A DNA stretch of 24,775 nt from Anaerolineales bacterium. Its GTDB lineage: Bacteria > Chloroflexota > Anaerolineae > Anaerolineales > UBA4823. The stretch's first letter is position 1, and the number at the start of each line of letters is the position of its first letter. Position numbers and translations under genes: made by a program. Below the pieces are notes generated by a model, which saw only the letters and a program-made list of their open reading frames with translations, searched no databases and was not told the origin of the DNA. The stretch spans positions 1-24,775 of the forward strand of contig JAFGBV010000133.1 of NCBI GenBank assembly GCA_016932955.1, written 5' to 3'. Shown in pieces: positions 1-6,830 of this stretch.

Positions 1-51
1 ACCCTCCACCTTCGGATCAGGTGGTTGTGGGTTCGAATCCTGCCTGGGGCG
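1..51 (+). tRNA. 3' half of a tRNA, probably tRNA-Arg(TCG); 5' part absent
   Basis: A T-arm is clear: stem 27-31 with 39-43 around the loop TTCGAAT (32-38). It is followed by a 7-base acceptor strand (44-50), a discriminator G at 51, and CCT, so CCA is not encoded. Counting back gives a 5-base variable loop (22-26), the stem strand TCAGG (17-21) and the loop CTTCGGA (10-16), whose anticodon TCG reads Arg. The nine bases before the loop do not pair with TCAGG; CCTGA would be expected. The 5' half is therefore either cut by the window edge with a chimeric end, or this is a genuine 3' tRNA fragment such as an attachment-site remnant. Confidence 0.6.
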
Positions 52-74
52 CCTGAAATAGAGCCTTTTGGCGT

Positions 75-110
75 AAAAACAGCCCATCAGCGATGATGTG
101 ACCAGGCTGT
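75..110 (-). terminator. Intrinsic terminator after the nitroreductase gene
   Basis: On the minus strand the arm ACAGCC (110-105) pairs with GGCTGT (84-79), with an extra TCA/TGA pairing inside the loop region. The 3' arm runs into five T residues (79-75). It starts 7 bases past the nitroreductase stop, as expected for the end of the ABC-F/nitroreductase transcript. Confidence 0.6.
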
Positions 111-117
111 CCGTATT

Positions 118-1002
118 TTACTTGCCCTCCACCCAGCTAGCTGTGTATTCTGTTAGCGCATCCGGCTTTACAATCCCCGGCTCCGCGACCACCCATTCCC
201 CATGCAGCCCCAGATCCCGCGCAGTCAGCTCAAAATGGCACAGCGCGATCCCCATATCCACCCTCTGCAAGTCTGCCACCGCTAAAAGACGCTGAAAGAA
301 ACCCTCTCGATAGCCTTCCGTCCGACACAGATAGAAGTGCCAGGCATTCCCATCTTTGATGATACGCCATGGCTGCTTGTTAGAAGCCGAAGGTCCCAGC
401 CGCACCATCTCCAGCGGGGTAGCGTATGTCCCAGCTTCTTCTAGCGCAAGCGGTTTGTCAAAACCCTGGGCAGAGAACAACTGCCCCCATGGTCGCCGCT
501 GGTGCCCGCCTGCGAATTGCCGCACCAAACCACTGCGTGCCTTTACTGGATTAGCTATCACCCCGATTGCCACCACTGCCGGGATTATCTCCCCCTGCAT
601 GAGGTTTATTCTCTGGCTGAAGCCGCTCCGTGTGAATGTTCCTCCCAGCCAGCAAGTCCCCAACCCAAGCGCGGTTGCGAACAGGATAATCTGCTCGGTC
701 AAATAACCGAAATCCTCCAAATCCTTGGCTGCCGGACGCACTGCCCCTACGATAAAGGCAGGCGCGCCACGAATGAAGCTATAAGTGCCCAACCCTCGCA
801 GCGCGCTGCGGTCGTCTTCTGTCGTCGCCACAAGCTGGAAGCGTGCTACTGACCCAAATGGACCGCTGGAATGTCCCGCCATGAACATTTGCAGTTGGCG
901 CAGCAAGCGTTCATTTATGGGCATTTCAAGATATTGCCTGCACGAAAAGCGCCGCGGGATGATTTCTGTGATGTGATCCAAGTTATCGGTATACTTCCTC
1001 AT
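118..1002 (-). CDS. Nitroreductase-family flavoprotein (TM1586-like, duplicated lobes)
   Basis: A 294-residue protein that resembles the putative TM-nitroreductase family, FMN-dependent NAD(P)H oxidoreductases. The N-terminal stretch IIPRRFSCRQY (14-24) is the Arg-rich FMN-phosphate segment, and GPSASNKQPWR (203-213) is the second flavin-contact motif. A hydrophobic segment around 100-125 (ILFATALGLGTCWLGG) is the usual central helix and strand. The chosen start, ATG at 1002, overlaps the upstream ABC-F stop codon as ATGA and has a weak purine-rich GGGAAAG upstream; an in-frame ATG six codons earlier (1020) is possible. Coupling to an ABC-F gene suggests co-expression, perhaps under the same inducible leader. 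The substrate is unknown: nitroaromatics, quinones or a dehalogenation-type reaction are family possibilities only. Confidence 0.85.
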   Translation of the reverse strand: MRKYTDNLDHITEIIPRRFSCRQYLEMPINERLLRQLQMFMAGHSSGPFGSVARFQLVATTEDDRSALRGLGTYSFIRGAPAFIVGAVRPAAKDLEDFGYLTEQIILFATALGLGTCWLGGTFTRSGFSQRINLMQGEIIPAVVAIGVIANPVKARSGLVRQFAGGHQRRPWGQLFSAQGFDKPLALEEAGTYATPLEMVRLGPSASNKQPWRIIKDGNAWHFYLCRTEGYREGFFQRLLAVADLQRVDMGIALCHFELTARDLGLHGEWVVAEPGIVKPDALTEYTASWVEGK

Positions 1003-2999
1003 GCCACAATTCTTTCCCATTCTGCCATTAAGCCGTCCAATCGTGCCTGCGCCTCCGCGATCTGCCAGCTCAGCTTGTTCATCCGTTCGTAGGATTTGCC
1101 ATCTGCCGAAGTACCTGCTTTCTGCAGTTCTCGCGACAGGCGCTGCACAGCATACTCCTGCTCGCGGATCCTCTCTTCCAGCAACGTCAGCGCTTGTTCG
1201 CGTTTGCGCGTCTCACGGCTATTGTCATGCACCAGCGGTCTGTTCGGCAGCAGCACCTTGCGCTTCTCAGTCGACGATACTGCCGGAGCGCGGCGCAAGA
1301 GAAACTCGCGATAATTGCCCCGGAAGATATCCAACCCCCCTGCTCGTAGGTCCCAAATCTGCGTCGCCAGGCGGTCGATCAGGTAACGGTCATGTGACAC
1401 CAGCAGGATCGTTCCCTGATAATCCTCCAGCATCTCTTGCAGCGCTTCCTGGGCTGGAATATCCAGGTGGTTGGTTGGCTCATCCAGCAGCAGTAAATTC
1501 GCCCCATCCAATGCCAGGATCGCCAACGCCAGCCGCGCTCGTTCCCCACCGCTGAGCGCGTCGAGCGGCTTGAACACATCCTCTCCCCGGAAAAGATATT
1601 GCGCCAGGTAAGCGCGTCCTTCAGAAGGATGCATGGCTTTATGGCTGGTAAGCTCATCCAGCACACTGTGGCTGCCAACCAGTGCATCGTGGGCCTGGGC
1701 GAAGTATCCAATCTTCAGGCTTGCCCCCAGCCTCACCTCTCCCGCTAATGGCTCCAGTTGACCCAGCATCACCTTCAGGAAAGTTGTCTTTCCACTGCCA
1801 TTCGGGCCAATCAATGCCACGCACTCACTCCGGCGCAACTCAGCATCCTCTACCTGGAAAAGCACATTACCCGGATACCCAATCGTTGCATGCGCAGCCC
1901 GCAGCACAATATTCCCGCTGGTCTGGTCTGGCACAATCCGCGGCCTGATCCGTGGGGGCCGGTTCCCAGCAAGCGAAATGCTGTTCACTTTGCGCACCGC
2001 CTCCACCACATCCAGCGGGCGGTCAGCGCTTAGCCCCATCTCCGACCATTGTTTGCCGTTGCGCAAAGCCATGATCCCATGTTGCTCCACAATTGCCAGG
2101 TCCCGGGTAAGCCGTCGTAGCAATCCCAGTGCGCGAGCATGGGTGCTGGCGCGCACCCAGTTGCGCTGGATAAAATCAACCTCCTTCAGCAGCCGCGCCT
2201 TCTCCTCCTTAAACACCCTCTCATAGTACTCCCAGTGCTTCTGCCGTTCAACCAGGTAAGTGCTGTAGTTTCCAGTATAGGTTTCGATCCCGCTGCGGCT
2301 CATCTCCCAGATCATATCAACCGTGTTATCCAGGAAATAGCGGTCGTGACTGACGATCAATACCGCCCCTTCCCAATCACGCAGCGTATGCTCCAGCCAT
2401 TCCACCGCTTCAATATCCAGGTGATTGGTCGGCTCATCCAGCAATAGCAGATCCGGTTTTTCTAGTAGCAAGCGCGCCAACAGCAAGCGCGTTTTCTGCC
2501 CGCCGCTCAAGTAACTCAAAGGCATTTGCCAGGTGTCCTCCCCAAGTCCAAGCCCTTGCAAAGTCTGCCCGATGCGCAGCTCGTATTCATACCCGCCAGC
2601 ATGAGCAAAGGCGTCTTGCAGATTGCCATATTCATCTAACAGCGACTCCGAAAAGTCGCTGCTGGCCATCTTCGCTTCAATGCCCTTCAAGCGCGTTTCC
2701 TGCTCCCTCAGCCCCGCAAACACGTTCAGCATCTCGACCCACACCGTATTTTCCGGGTCAAAGAAAGTATCCATCGCTTCCTGGCGCAGATACCCAAATT
2801 TACGCCCGCGCGCGATCTGCACCCGACCGGAGCTGGGTTGGTTGATCCCCGCCAGGATCAGCAGCAACGATGTCTTTCCAATCCCATTCGGTCCGATCAA
2901 GCCAATCTTTCTCTTCGGGGGTACGGTGACTGAGATCCCCGTGAAGAGATCGAAATCGCCGAAAGATAAACTTAATTGTTCTGCAGTAAGTATCGTCAT
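999..2999 (-). CDS. ABC-F family ATPase (ribosome-associated, two ATP-binding cassettes)
   Basis: A 666-residue soluble protein with two cassettes and no membrane segments. Cassette 1 has Walker A GPNGIGKT (36-43), signature LSGGQ (164-168) and Walker B LLLLDEP followed by TNHLD (184-195). Cassette 2 has GPNGSGKT (398-405), LSGGE (482-486) and LLLLDEP/TNHLD (502-513). Between them lies a charged linker (about 250-330) equivalent to the P-site tRNA interaction segment, and the end (about 595-660) is a predicted coiled coil. Both catalytic Glu residues are present. ABC-F proteins act on stalled or drug-bound ribosomes in the cytoplasm. The ATG at 2999 is preferred over the longer frame because GGAG lies about 10 bases upstream and residues before it are not family-like. 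Its leader carries an upstream ORF and a terminator, suggesting induced expression. The exact subgroup (YdiF/Uup-like or antibiotic-resistance type) cannot be decided by eye. Confidence 0.95.
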   Translation of the reverse strand: MTILTAEQLSLSFGDFDLFTGISVTVPPKRKIGLIGPNGIGKTSLLLILAGINQPSSGRVQIARGRKFGYLRQEAMDTFFDPENTVWVEMLNVFAGLREQETRLKGIEAKMASSDFSESLLDEYGNLQDAFAHAGGYEYELRIGQTLQGLGLGEDTWQMPLSYLSGGQKTRLLLARLLLEKPDLLLLDEPTNHLDIEAVEWLEHTLRDWEGAVLIVSHDRYFLDNTVDMIWEMSRSGIETYTGNYSTYLVERQKHWEYYERVFKEEKARLLKEVDFIQRNWVRASTHARALGLLRRLTRDLAIVEQHGIMALRNGKQWSEMGLSADRPLDVVEAVRKVNSISLAGNRPPRIRPRIVPDQTSGNIVLRAAHATIGYPGNVLFQVEDAELRRSECVALIGPNGSGKTTFLKVMLGQLEPLAGEVRLGASLKIGYFAQAHDALVGSHSVLDELTSHKAMHPSEGRAYLAQYLFRGEDVFKPLDALSGGERARLALAILALDGANLLLLDEPTNHLDIPAQEALQEMLEDYQGTILLVSHDRYLIDRLATQIWDLRAGGLDIFRGNYREFLLRRAPAVSSTEKRKVLLPNRPLVHDNSRETRKREQALTLLEERIREQEYAVQRLSRELQKAGTSADGKSYERMNKLSWQIAEAQARLDGLMAEWERIVA

Positions 3000-3018
3000 G
3001 ATGCAACTCCATTCTAAA

Positions 3019-3050
3019 CCAAAAAGCCACAGCGTGTGCCCATGGCTTTT
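3019..3050 (-). terminator. Putative attenuator terminator in the ABC-F leader
   Basis: On the minus strand AAAAGCCA (3050-3043) pairs perfectly with TGGCTTTT (3029-3022) across a 13-base loop. The 3' arm continues as TTTTTGGTTT. The hairpin ends about 20 bases before the ABC-F start codon, downstream of both possible promoters and of the upstream ORF. It would therefore stop transcription before the gene unless antiterminated. Confidence 0.6.
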
Positions 3051-3072
3051 GATAAAAATCGCTAGAATCAAA

Positions 3073-3101
3073 CGGCCGCGGGCTGGAGCGCACCGCGGCC
3101 G
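3073..3101 (-). promoter_or_regulatory. GC-rich hairpin in the ABC-F leader
   Basis: CGGCCGCGG (3073-3081) and CCGCGGCCG (3093-3101) form a perfect 9-bp inverted repeat around an 11-base loop. On the minus strand only a short, weak T-run (GTTTGATT) follows, so it is a poor terminator. Its loop and inner arm (3085-3094) can instead pair with the last codons of the upstream ORF (3132-3141). It may be part of a switchable leader RNA or, less likely, a DNA operator. Confidence 0.5.
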
Positions 3102-3129
3102 ACAATAAATTTATTTACTACTCTGTCAA
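3102..3129 (-). promoter_or_regulatory. Possible internal promoter for the ABC-F gene (P2)
   Basis: The minus strand reads TTGACA (3129-3124), a 16-base spacer, then TATTGT (3107-3102, 4 of 6 matches). The -35 overlaps the stop codon of the upstream ORF. A transcript from here would start inside the GC hairpin and lack the upstream ORF. It could be fortuitous. Confidence 0.4.
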
Positions 3130-3215
3130 CAGGCGCACTCCGACAAGGAAAAACTTGCCCCACCCCCGAGAGCGGAGAGCAAATAACCCAGGTTTCGTTG
3201 TGCCTTATCGAACAT
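3126..3215 (-). CDS. Upstream ORF / leader peptide of the ABC-F gene (29 aa)
   Basis: A short frame runs from ATG (3215-3213) to TGA (3128-3126), encoding 29 residues. It begins MFDKAQRNLGYLL, is Gly/Ser-rich in the middle and ends SECAC. A Shine-Dalgarno-like GAGGAAAG sits about 6 bases before the ATG. It lies between promoter P1 and the ABC-F gene, and its last codons (3132-3141) can base-pair with the loop of the following GC hairpin (3085-3094). I do not recognise the peptide. Position, ribosome-binding site and downstream terminator match the pattern of leader peptides that control antibiotic-responsive ABC-F genes by ribosome stalling. Coding status is an inference; no homologue comparison was possible. 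Confidence 0.5.
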   Translation of the reverse strand: MFDKAQRNLGYLLSALGGGASFSLSECAC

Positions 3216-3239
3216 TTTTACTTTCCTCAAACAGCCTGC

Positions 3240-3269
3240 AGTTTATCACGGGTTTTACGGGACTGTCAA
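3240..3269 (-). promoter_or_regulatory. Promoter P1 upstream of the leader ORF and ABC-F gene
   Basis: The minus strand reads TTGACA (3269-3264), an 18-base spacer, then TAAACT (3245-3240). The -35 box contains the stop codon of the desaturase. A start near 3233 would give a leader of about 230 bases containing the upstream ORF, the GC hairpin and the terminator. Confidence 0.5.
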
Positions 3270-4282
3270 GAGAGCGTTTTAGCCGTGTTAGCCGCCTGCC
3301 TGAATCCCACCATCTTGCCTGTTTTCTCATCCCACAAGCGCAAGGAGAGTGATCGCAGGCTGCTCCTGATCGTGAGTGGCTTCACCGCCTGGAATATTGG
3401 ATTTGCATTCTGGCACGCCTCGAGCTTGTAATTGGGCACGCGCGGGTTGATATGATGGATATGATGAAAGCCGATGTTCCCCGTGAACCACTGCAAGATC
3501 TTCGGCAGCTTGTAGAATGAGCTTCCCTGCAGCCCCGCCTTCGCAAAATCCCATTGCTCGTGGCGCACCCAGTACGAGCCCTCAAAATTGTGCTGTACAT
3601 AGAACAACCACACTCCGCTCGCCCCACCGATCACCATCACCAGCATTTGCACGATGACGTATTCCCTAAATCCGAACAGGAGACTCATCCCCACGACGAT
3701 ACCGATCAACGCCAGGTTCGTCCACATCACACTCAACCATTCTCGCTTACCGTCTTTTCTGCTTGCAAAGCGGTGCGCGATCATGAACATAAAAGTCGGC
3801 CCAATGCCAAACATCACCAACGGGTTGCGAAACAGCCTGTAGCCTAACCGTTTCAGCGGTGGCAGAGCCCAAAATTCATCCACGGTCAAGGTCATCACAT
3901 CCCCAACACCGCGCCGGTCCAGGTCACCCGCAGTCGCGTGGTGTAAAGCATGATTATGTTTCCAATGCTCGTAGGGTGTGAAGGTCAGTAATCCAGTAAT
4001 GATTCCGATAGCACGATTTGCTTTTGGGGATCGAAAGAATGATCCATGGCACGCGTCGTGAAAGATGATGAATGTGCGCACCATGAATCCCGCCGTCGGG
4101 AAAGCCAGCAACAGAGTGATCCAGAAGGATATTTCCAGGCTGCGCAGCATCAGGTAGAACAACACTAGATACGGGATCACCGAATTCACGATTTGCCATA
4201 TACTACGTTTGGTATCTGAACCCTGGAACGCTTCAGTCGCTTTCTTCAAAACCTTAGGAGATAGCACAGTTTCGGTTGCCAT
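3266..4282 (-). CDS. Membrane fatty-acid desaturase (omega-6/delta-12 type)
   Basis: A 338-residue integral membrane di-iron enzyme that introduces a double bond into membrane acyl chains. The three histidine boxes are intact: HDACHGS (75-81), HNHALHH (109-115) and HHIHH (273-277, within GFHHIHHINPRVPNY). Hydrophobic segments flank them at about 33-75, 155-170, 186-206 and 208-230, as in DesA-type desaturases. Start: ATG at 4282, with AAAGGAAA about 10-15 bases upstream; an in-frame TTG one codon earlier is less likely. A TATAAT lies about 25 bases upstream. It faces away from the metal operon and precedes the ABC-F leader, whose promoter overlaps its stop. Regiospecificity cannot be assigned from sequence alone. 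Confidence 0.92.
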   Translation of the reverse strand: MATETVLSPKVLKKATEAFQGSDTKRSIWQIVNSVIPYLVLFYLMLRSLEISFWITLLLAFPTAGFMVRTFIIFHDACHGSFFRSPKANRAIGIITGLLTFTPYEHWKHNHALHHATAGDLDRRGVGDVMTLTVDEFWALPPLKRLGYRLFRNPLVMFGIGPTFMFMIAHRFASRKDGKREWLSVMWTNLALIGIVVGMSLLFGFREYVIVQMLVMVIGGASGVWLFYVQHNFEGSYWVRHEQWDFAKAGLQGSSFYKLPKILQWFTGNIGFHHIHHINPRVPNYKLEACQNANPIFQAVKPLTIRSSLRSLSLRLWDEKTGKMVGFRQAANTAKTLS

Positions 4283-4306
4283 CAAATATGATTTCCTTTC
4301 AATCTC

Positions 4307-4312
4307 ATTATA
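4307..4312 (-). promoter_or_regulatory. Candidate -10 box for the desaturase gene
   Basis: The minus strand reads TATAAT (4312-4307) about 25 bases ahead of the desaturase ATG. No convincing -35 is visible: the expected place is a run of C residues. It could depend on an activator, or another site may be used. Confidence 0.4.
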
Positions 4313-4424
4313 ACTTGTTCCAATTTATTGCGGGGGGGATTCAAAGTGTTGGTTAGTCCTCCTTCTCTGCTGCTCGCGTGAGGTATCTTGGGTGTTCTGA
4401 CTTTTAATAAACCCTACCATCCAT

Positions 4425-4453
4425 TTGACAGTACTATTTTAAGGGCGTATAAT
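4425..4453 (+). promoter_or_regulatory. Consensus sigma-70 promoter of the metal-uptake operon
   Basis: TTGACA (4425-4430), a 17-base spacer and TATAAT (4448-4453) match the consensus at all 12 positions with ideal spacing. Transcription should start near 4460, giving a leader of about 85 bases before the Fur-family gene. So strong a promoter implies a tight repressor; two operator-like repeats lie directly at the start site. Confidence 0.85.
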
Positions 4454-4483
4454 GAAAAACGTTTTCAAAAGAAAATAATTTTC
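4454..4483 (+). promoter_or_regulatory. Tandem operator-like repeats, GAAAA-N3-TTTTC twice
   Basis: Two 13-base inverted repeats, GAAAAACGTTTTC (4454-4466) and GAAAATAATTTTC (4471-4483), share the form GAAAA-N3-TTTTC. Their centres are 17 bases apart. They begin one base after the -10 box and cover the predicted start site, an ideal place to block transcription. The likely binder is the Fur-family protein encoded by the first gene (autoregulation). This is inferred from position and symmetry; the element is not a close copy of the textbook Fur box. Confidence 0.65.
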
Positions 4484-4543
4484 AACAAAAACCTCTGGCT
4501 CATCATTGGTTTATCAGAAGATATGCAAAAGAGGATTGTTCTA

Positions 4544-5011
4544 ATGAAAGCAGACATTATGCAAGATTGGCTGGCACACTTAACAGAAAATGGCAGCCGC
4601 CTAACCGGACCACGATATATCATCACAGAGATCCTTGCCATCTCCGACCGGGCTCTCAGCCCGCAAGAAATCCACTCTGCTGCCCGTCAGAGATATCCTT
4701 CCTTAGGGCTAGTGAGCGTGTATCGCACCCTGGAAATATTAGAAGATTTGCATCTTATACAGCGCGTCCACCAGCCAGACAAATGCCAGGCTTACATCGC
4801 TGCCTGCCATGGTCACCAACATCTGCTGGTTTGCAGCCAGTGTGGTCGGGTCACTTTTTTCGACGGTGACAATATAGATAATCTTGTGCAGCGCGTGGAG
4901 CACGAGAGCGGCTTCCAAATCCATGATCACTGGCTCCAGTTTTTTGGCTTGTGCAGCGATTGTAGCGCCAGCCAAAGAGAATCCGCTCAGAAAAGTGGAG
5001 TAACGCAATGA
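4544..5011 (+). CDS. zur: Fur-family metalloregulator, probably Zur-like
   Basis: A 155-residue protein with the Fur layout. A winged-helix DNA-binding half is followed by a dimerisation half with metal sites. The helix-turn-helix region is around 38-66 (LSPQEIHSAARQ, then SLGLVSVYRTLEIL). Metal-site residues are H89, H91 and H93, and the two structural-zinc pairs CSQC (97-100) and CSDC (137-140). It is the first gene of a metal ABC-transporter operon and overlaps the next gene by ATGA, so it most likely represses this operon when zinc is sufficient. Start: ATG 4544 has GAGG 9 bases upstream; upstream in-frame starts (4523, 4388) lie in or next to the promoter/leader and lack family similarity. 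Zinc rather than iron or manganese is inferred from the partner binding protein. Confidence 0.88.
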   Translation: MKADIMQDWLAHLTENGSRLTGPRYIITEILAISDRALSPQEIHSAARQRYPSLGLVSVYRTLEILEDLHLIQRVHQPDKCQAYIAACHGHQHLLVCSQCGRVTFFDGDNIDNLVQRVEHESGFQIHDHWLQFFGLCSDCSASQRESAQKSGVTQ

Positions 5012-5967
5012 GACTGCATCGTCATCGGAATATCTTTCTCTATTACTTATCGATCGCTCTGATCCTTTTCTTACCGGCATGCGCACATCAAAACGCATCA
5101 CTATCTGGTAGAGAAATCAATATCGTTGCCACCACCACCATCGTAGGCGATGTAGTCCAAAATGTTGCAGGTGAATGGGCATCAGTTCATATTCTATTAC
5201 CCCCCGGCACAGATCCCCACCACTTTGATCCCGCCCCAAAAGATCTGGCTTTGCTCCAAGATGCACAAGTTATCTTTGCCAATGGCGCTGGGCTGGAGGA
5301 GTTTTTGGAACCCCTCATCGAAAGCGCTGGTGGAGAGCAGAAGATCATCCACCTCTCCGAACGCGGCATCTTGTTGGATGGACAACACGATGAAGCCGAG
5401 ATTGAGCATGATGAGTCCGTTGACGAGCACACGCGCGAAGGAGATGATCCGCACACCTGGACCGACCCCAATAATGTTATCCAATGGGTTGCCCTGATTG
5501 CCGACACATTGAGCGAATTGGATCCCGCCCATGCGCAAAATTATCAGGACAATGCCGCAGACTACCAGAACGAGCTGATCGAATTGGATACATGGATTGT
5601 CGCCCAGGTAGCACAGATCGCTCCTGAAAACCGCGAAATCGTTACGGATCACAAGGTGTTTGGTTATTTTGCCAACCGTTATGGCTTCGAGCAGATTGGT
5701 GCTATCATTCCGGCTTACAGCACGCTTGCCGAACCATCTGCTCAGGAGCTTGCCGCATTAGAAGACGCAATCCTTAGCCTCGGTGTTCAGGCAGTTTTTG
5801 TCGGCAATACTGTCAATCCCTCCCTGGCCCAGCGCCTCGCTGATGACACCGGTATCCGCCTTGTTTATATATACACTGGCTCCCTGACTACTGATGGCGG
5901 TGAGGCAGATACCTATCTCGATTATATGCGTTACAACGTGAGTGCGATTGTCGAGGGTTTGAAATGA
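5008..5967 (+). CDS. znuA: Zinc/metal-binding lipoprotein of an ABC importer (ZnuA-like)
   Basis: A 319-residue cluster A-1 substrate-binding protein. A signal peptide with lipobox LPAC (C25) anchors it to the outer face of the membrane. Expected metal ligands are H71/H72 in DPHHFDP, H149 in DDPHTW and H215 in TDHKVFGYF; an Asp pair (279-280) sits where the fourth ligand occurs in relatives. A His at the third position, rather than Glu, is typical of zinc-binding members, whereas manganese members usually have Glu. A loop at about 125-147 is rich in His and acidic residues (H127, H134, H141), as in ZnuA-type proteins. Its ATG overlaps the regulator's stop codon, and its own stop overlaps the ATPase start, giving translational coupling. 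Confidence 0.9.
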   Translation: MRLHRHRNIFLYYLSIALILFLPACAHQNASLSGREINIVATTTIVGDVVQNVAGEWASVHILLPPGTDPHHFDPAPKDLALLQDAQVIFANGAGLEEFLEPLIESAGGEQKIIHLSERGILLDGQHDEAEIEHDESVDEHTREGDDPHTWTDPNNVIQWVALIADTLSELDPAHAQNYQDNAADYQNELIELDTWIVAQVAQIAPENREIVTDHKVFGYFANRYGFEQIGAIIPAYSTLAEPSAQELAALEDAILSLGVQAVFVGNTVNPSLAQRLADDTGIRLVYIYTGSLTTDGGEADTYLDYMRYNVSAIVEGLK

Positions 5968-6830
5968 ACAAATCTAAATATCACTCATCCCACAAGCAGC
6001 CCTCACCTCCTTACTTGATTGGGCATAGCTCTCCTCATGAACAGGGTACTGCCGTGCTGCAGGTCAAAGGGCTTGAGTTTCGCTATAACGGCGACCGGGT
6101 TCTCCAGGATATCGACTTTGAGTTGAAAACTGGGGAACGCGTCGCCGTTGTTGGCCCGAATGGTGCTGGGAAGAGTACCCTCTTCAAAGTGATCGCTGGT
6201 ATTTTGCCTCCCGCCAGCGGTATGGTACAAATCTACGGCCACGAGCCAGGAGGTCATATTTGCATCGCCTACGTGCCCCAGCGTAGCCAGGTGGATTGGA
6301 ATTTCCCGGCCAATGTATTGGACGTAGCGATGATGGGGCGTGTACGCCGCATAGGTCTCTTTCGCTGGCCTTCTCTTGCAGATCGCAGAGCAGTACAAAA
6401 CGCGCTGAAAGTCGTCTCCATGACTCAATTGGCCAATAGGCAGATCAGTGAGCTATCCGGTGGTCAGCAACAGCGCGTTTTCATTGCCCGCTCTCTTGCT
6501 CAGGAAGCCGAGCTAATGCTCATGGATGAGCCTTTGAATGGCTTGGATATCCCTTCGCAAGAAGAGATATTTCGCATCCTCGAAGAACTTCGCCAACAGC
6601 ATGTAACCGTCATGGTTGCCATGCACGATCTGCAAATGGCCGCCGAGCGCTTCGACCGCGTCATGTTACTCAACCGTCGCCTAATTGGGCTAGGCAAAGC
6701 CGAGGATGTATTCTCCCCACAGAATCTAGTGGATGCCTATGGCGGCCATCTCCGCTTGGTGACGACCGAAAATGGCACAATCGTCGTGGAAGATACCTGC
6801 TGCGATGAAGGGGGTCACCATCATGATTGA
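5964..6830 (+). CDS. znuC: Metal ABC importer ATPase (ZnuC-like)
   Basis: A 288-residue ATPase. Walker A GPNGAGKST (64-72), Q-loop VPQRSQVDW (104-112), signature LSGGQ (164-168), Walker B LMLMDEP (184-190) and the H-loop HD (221-222) are all intact. The Q-loop wording and the following VAMMGR are typical of the zinc/manganese/iron transporter group. Two features are unusual: an N-terminal extension of about 30 residues with scattered His, and a tail ending CCDEGGHHHD that could bind metal. Its start overlaps znuA by ATGA, and its end overlaps the permease start by 8 bases. It should energise uptake by the ZnuB-like membrane protein. Confidence 0.93.
   Translation: MNKSKYHSSHKQPSPPYLIGHSSPHEQGTAVLQVKGLEFRYNGDRVLQDIDFELKTGERVAVVGPNGAGKSTLFKVIAGILPPASGMVQIYGHEPGGHICIAYVPQRSQVDWNFPANVLDVAMMGRVRRIGLFRWPSLADRRAVQNALKVVSMTQLANRQISELSGGQQQRVFIARSLAQEAELMLMDEPLNGLDIPSQEEIFRILEELRQQHVTVMVAMHDLQMAAERFDRVMLLNRRLIGLGKAEDVFSPQNLVDAYGGHLRLVTTENGTIVVEDTCCDEGGHHHD

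Noticed and set aside
2999..3071. Longer start for the ABC-F protein (24 extra residues)
   Set aside because: It would translate through the terminator hairpin, the extra residues are not family-like, and the ATG at 2999 has a good Shine-Dalgarno.
3073..3101. GC hairpin as the terminator of the desaturase gene
   Set aside because: It lies 165 bases beyond the desaturase stop and has no real T-run on that strand; the region between already contains a promoter and a leader ORF.
4388..4543. N-terminal extension of the Fur-family protein
   Set aside because: It covers the promoter and operator repeats; ATG 4544 has GAGG in place and gives the usual family length.
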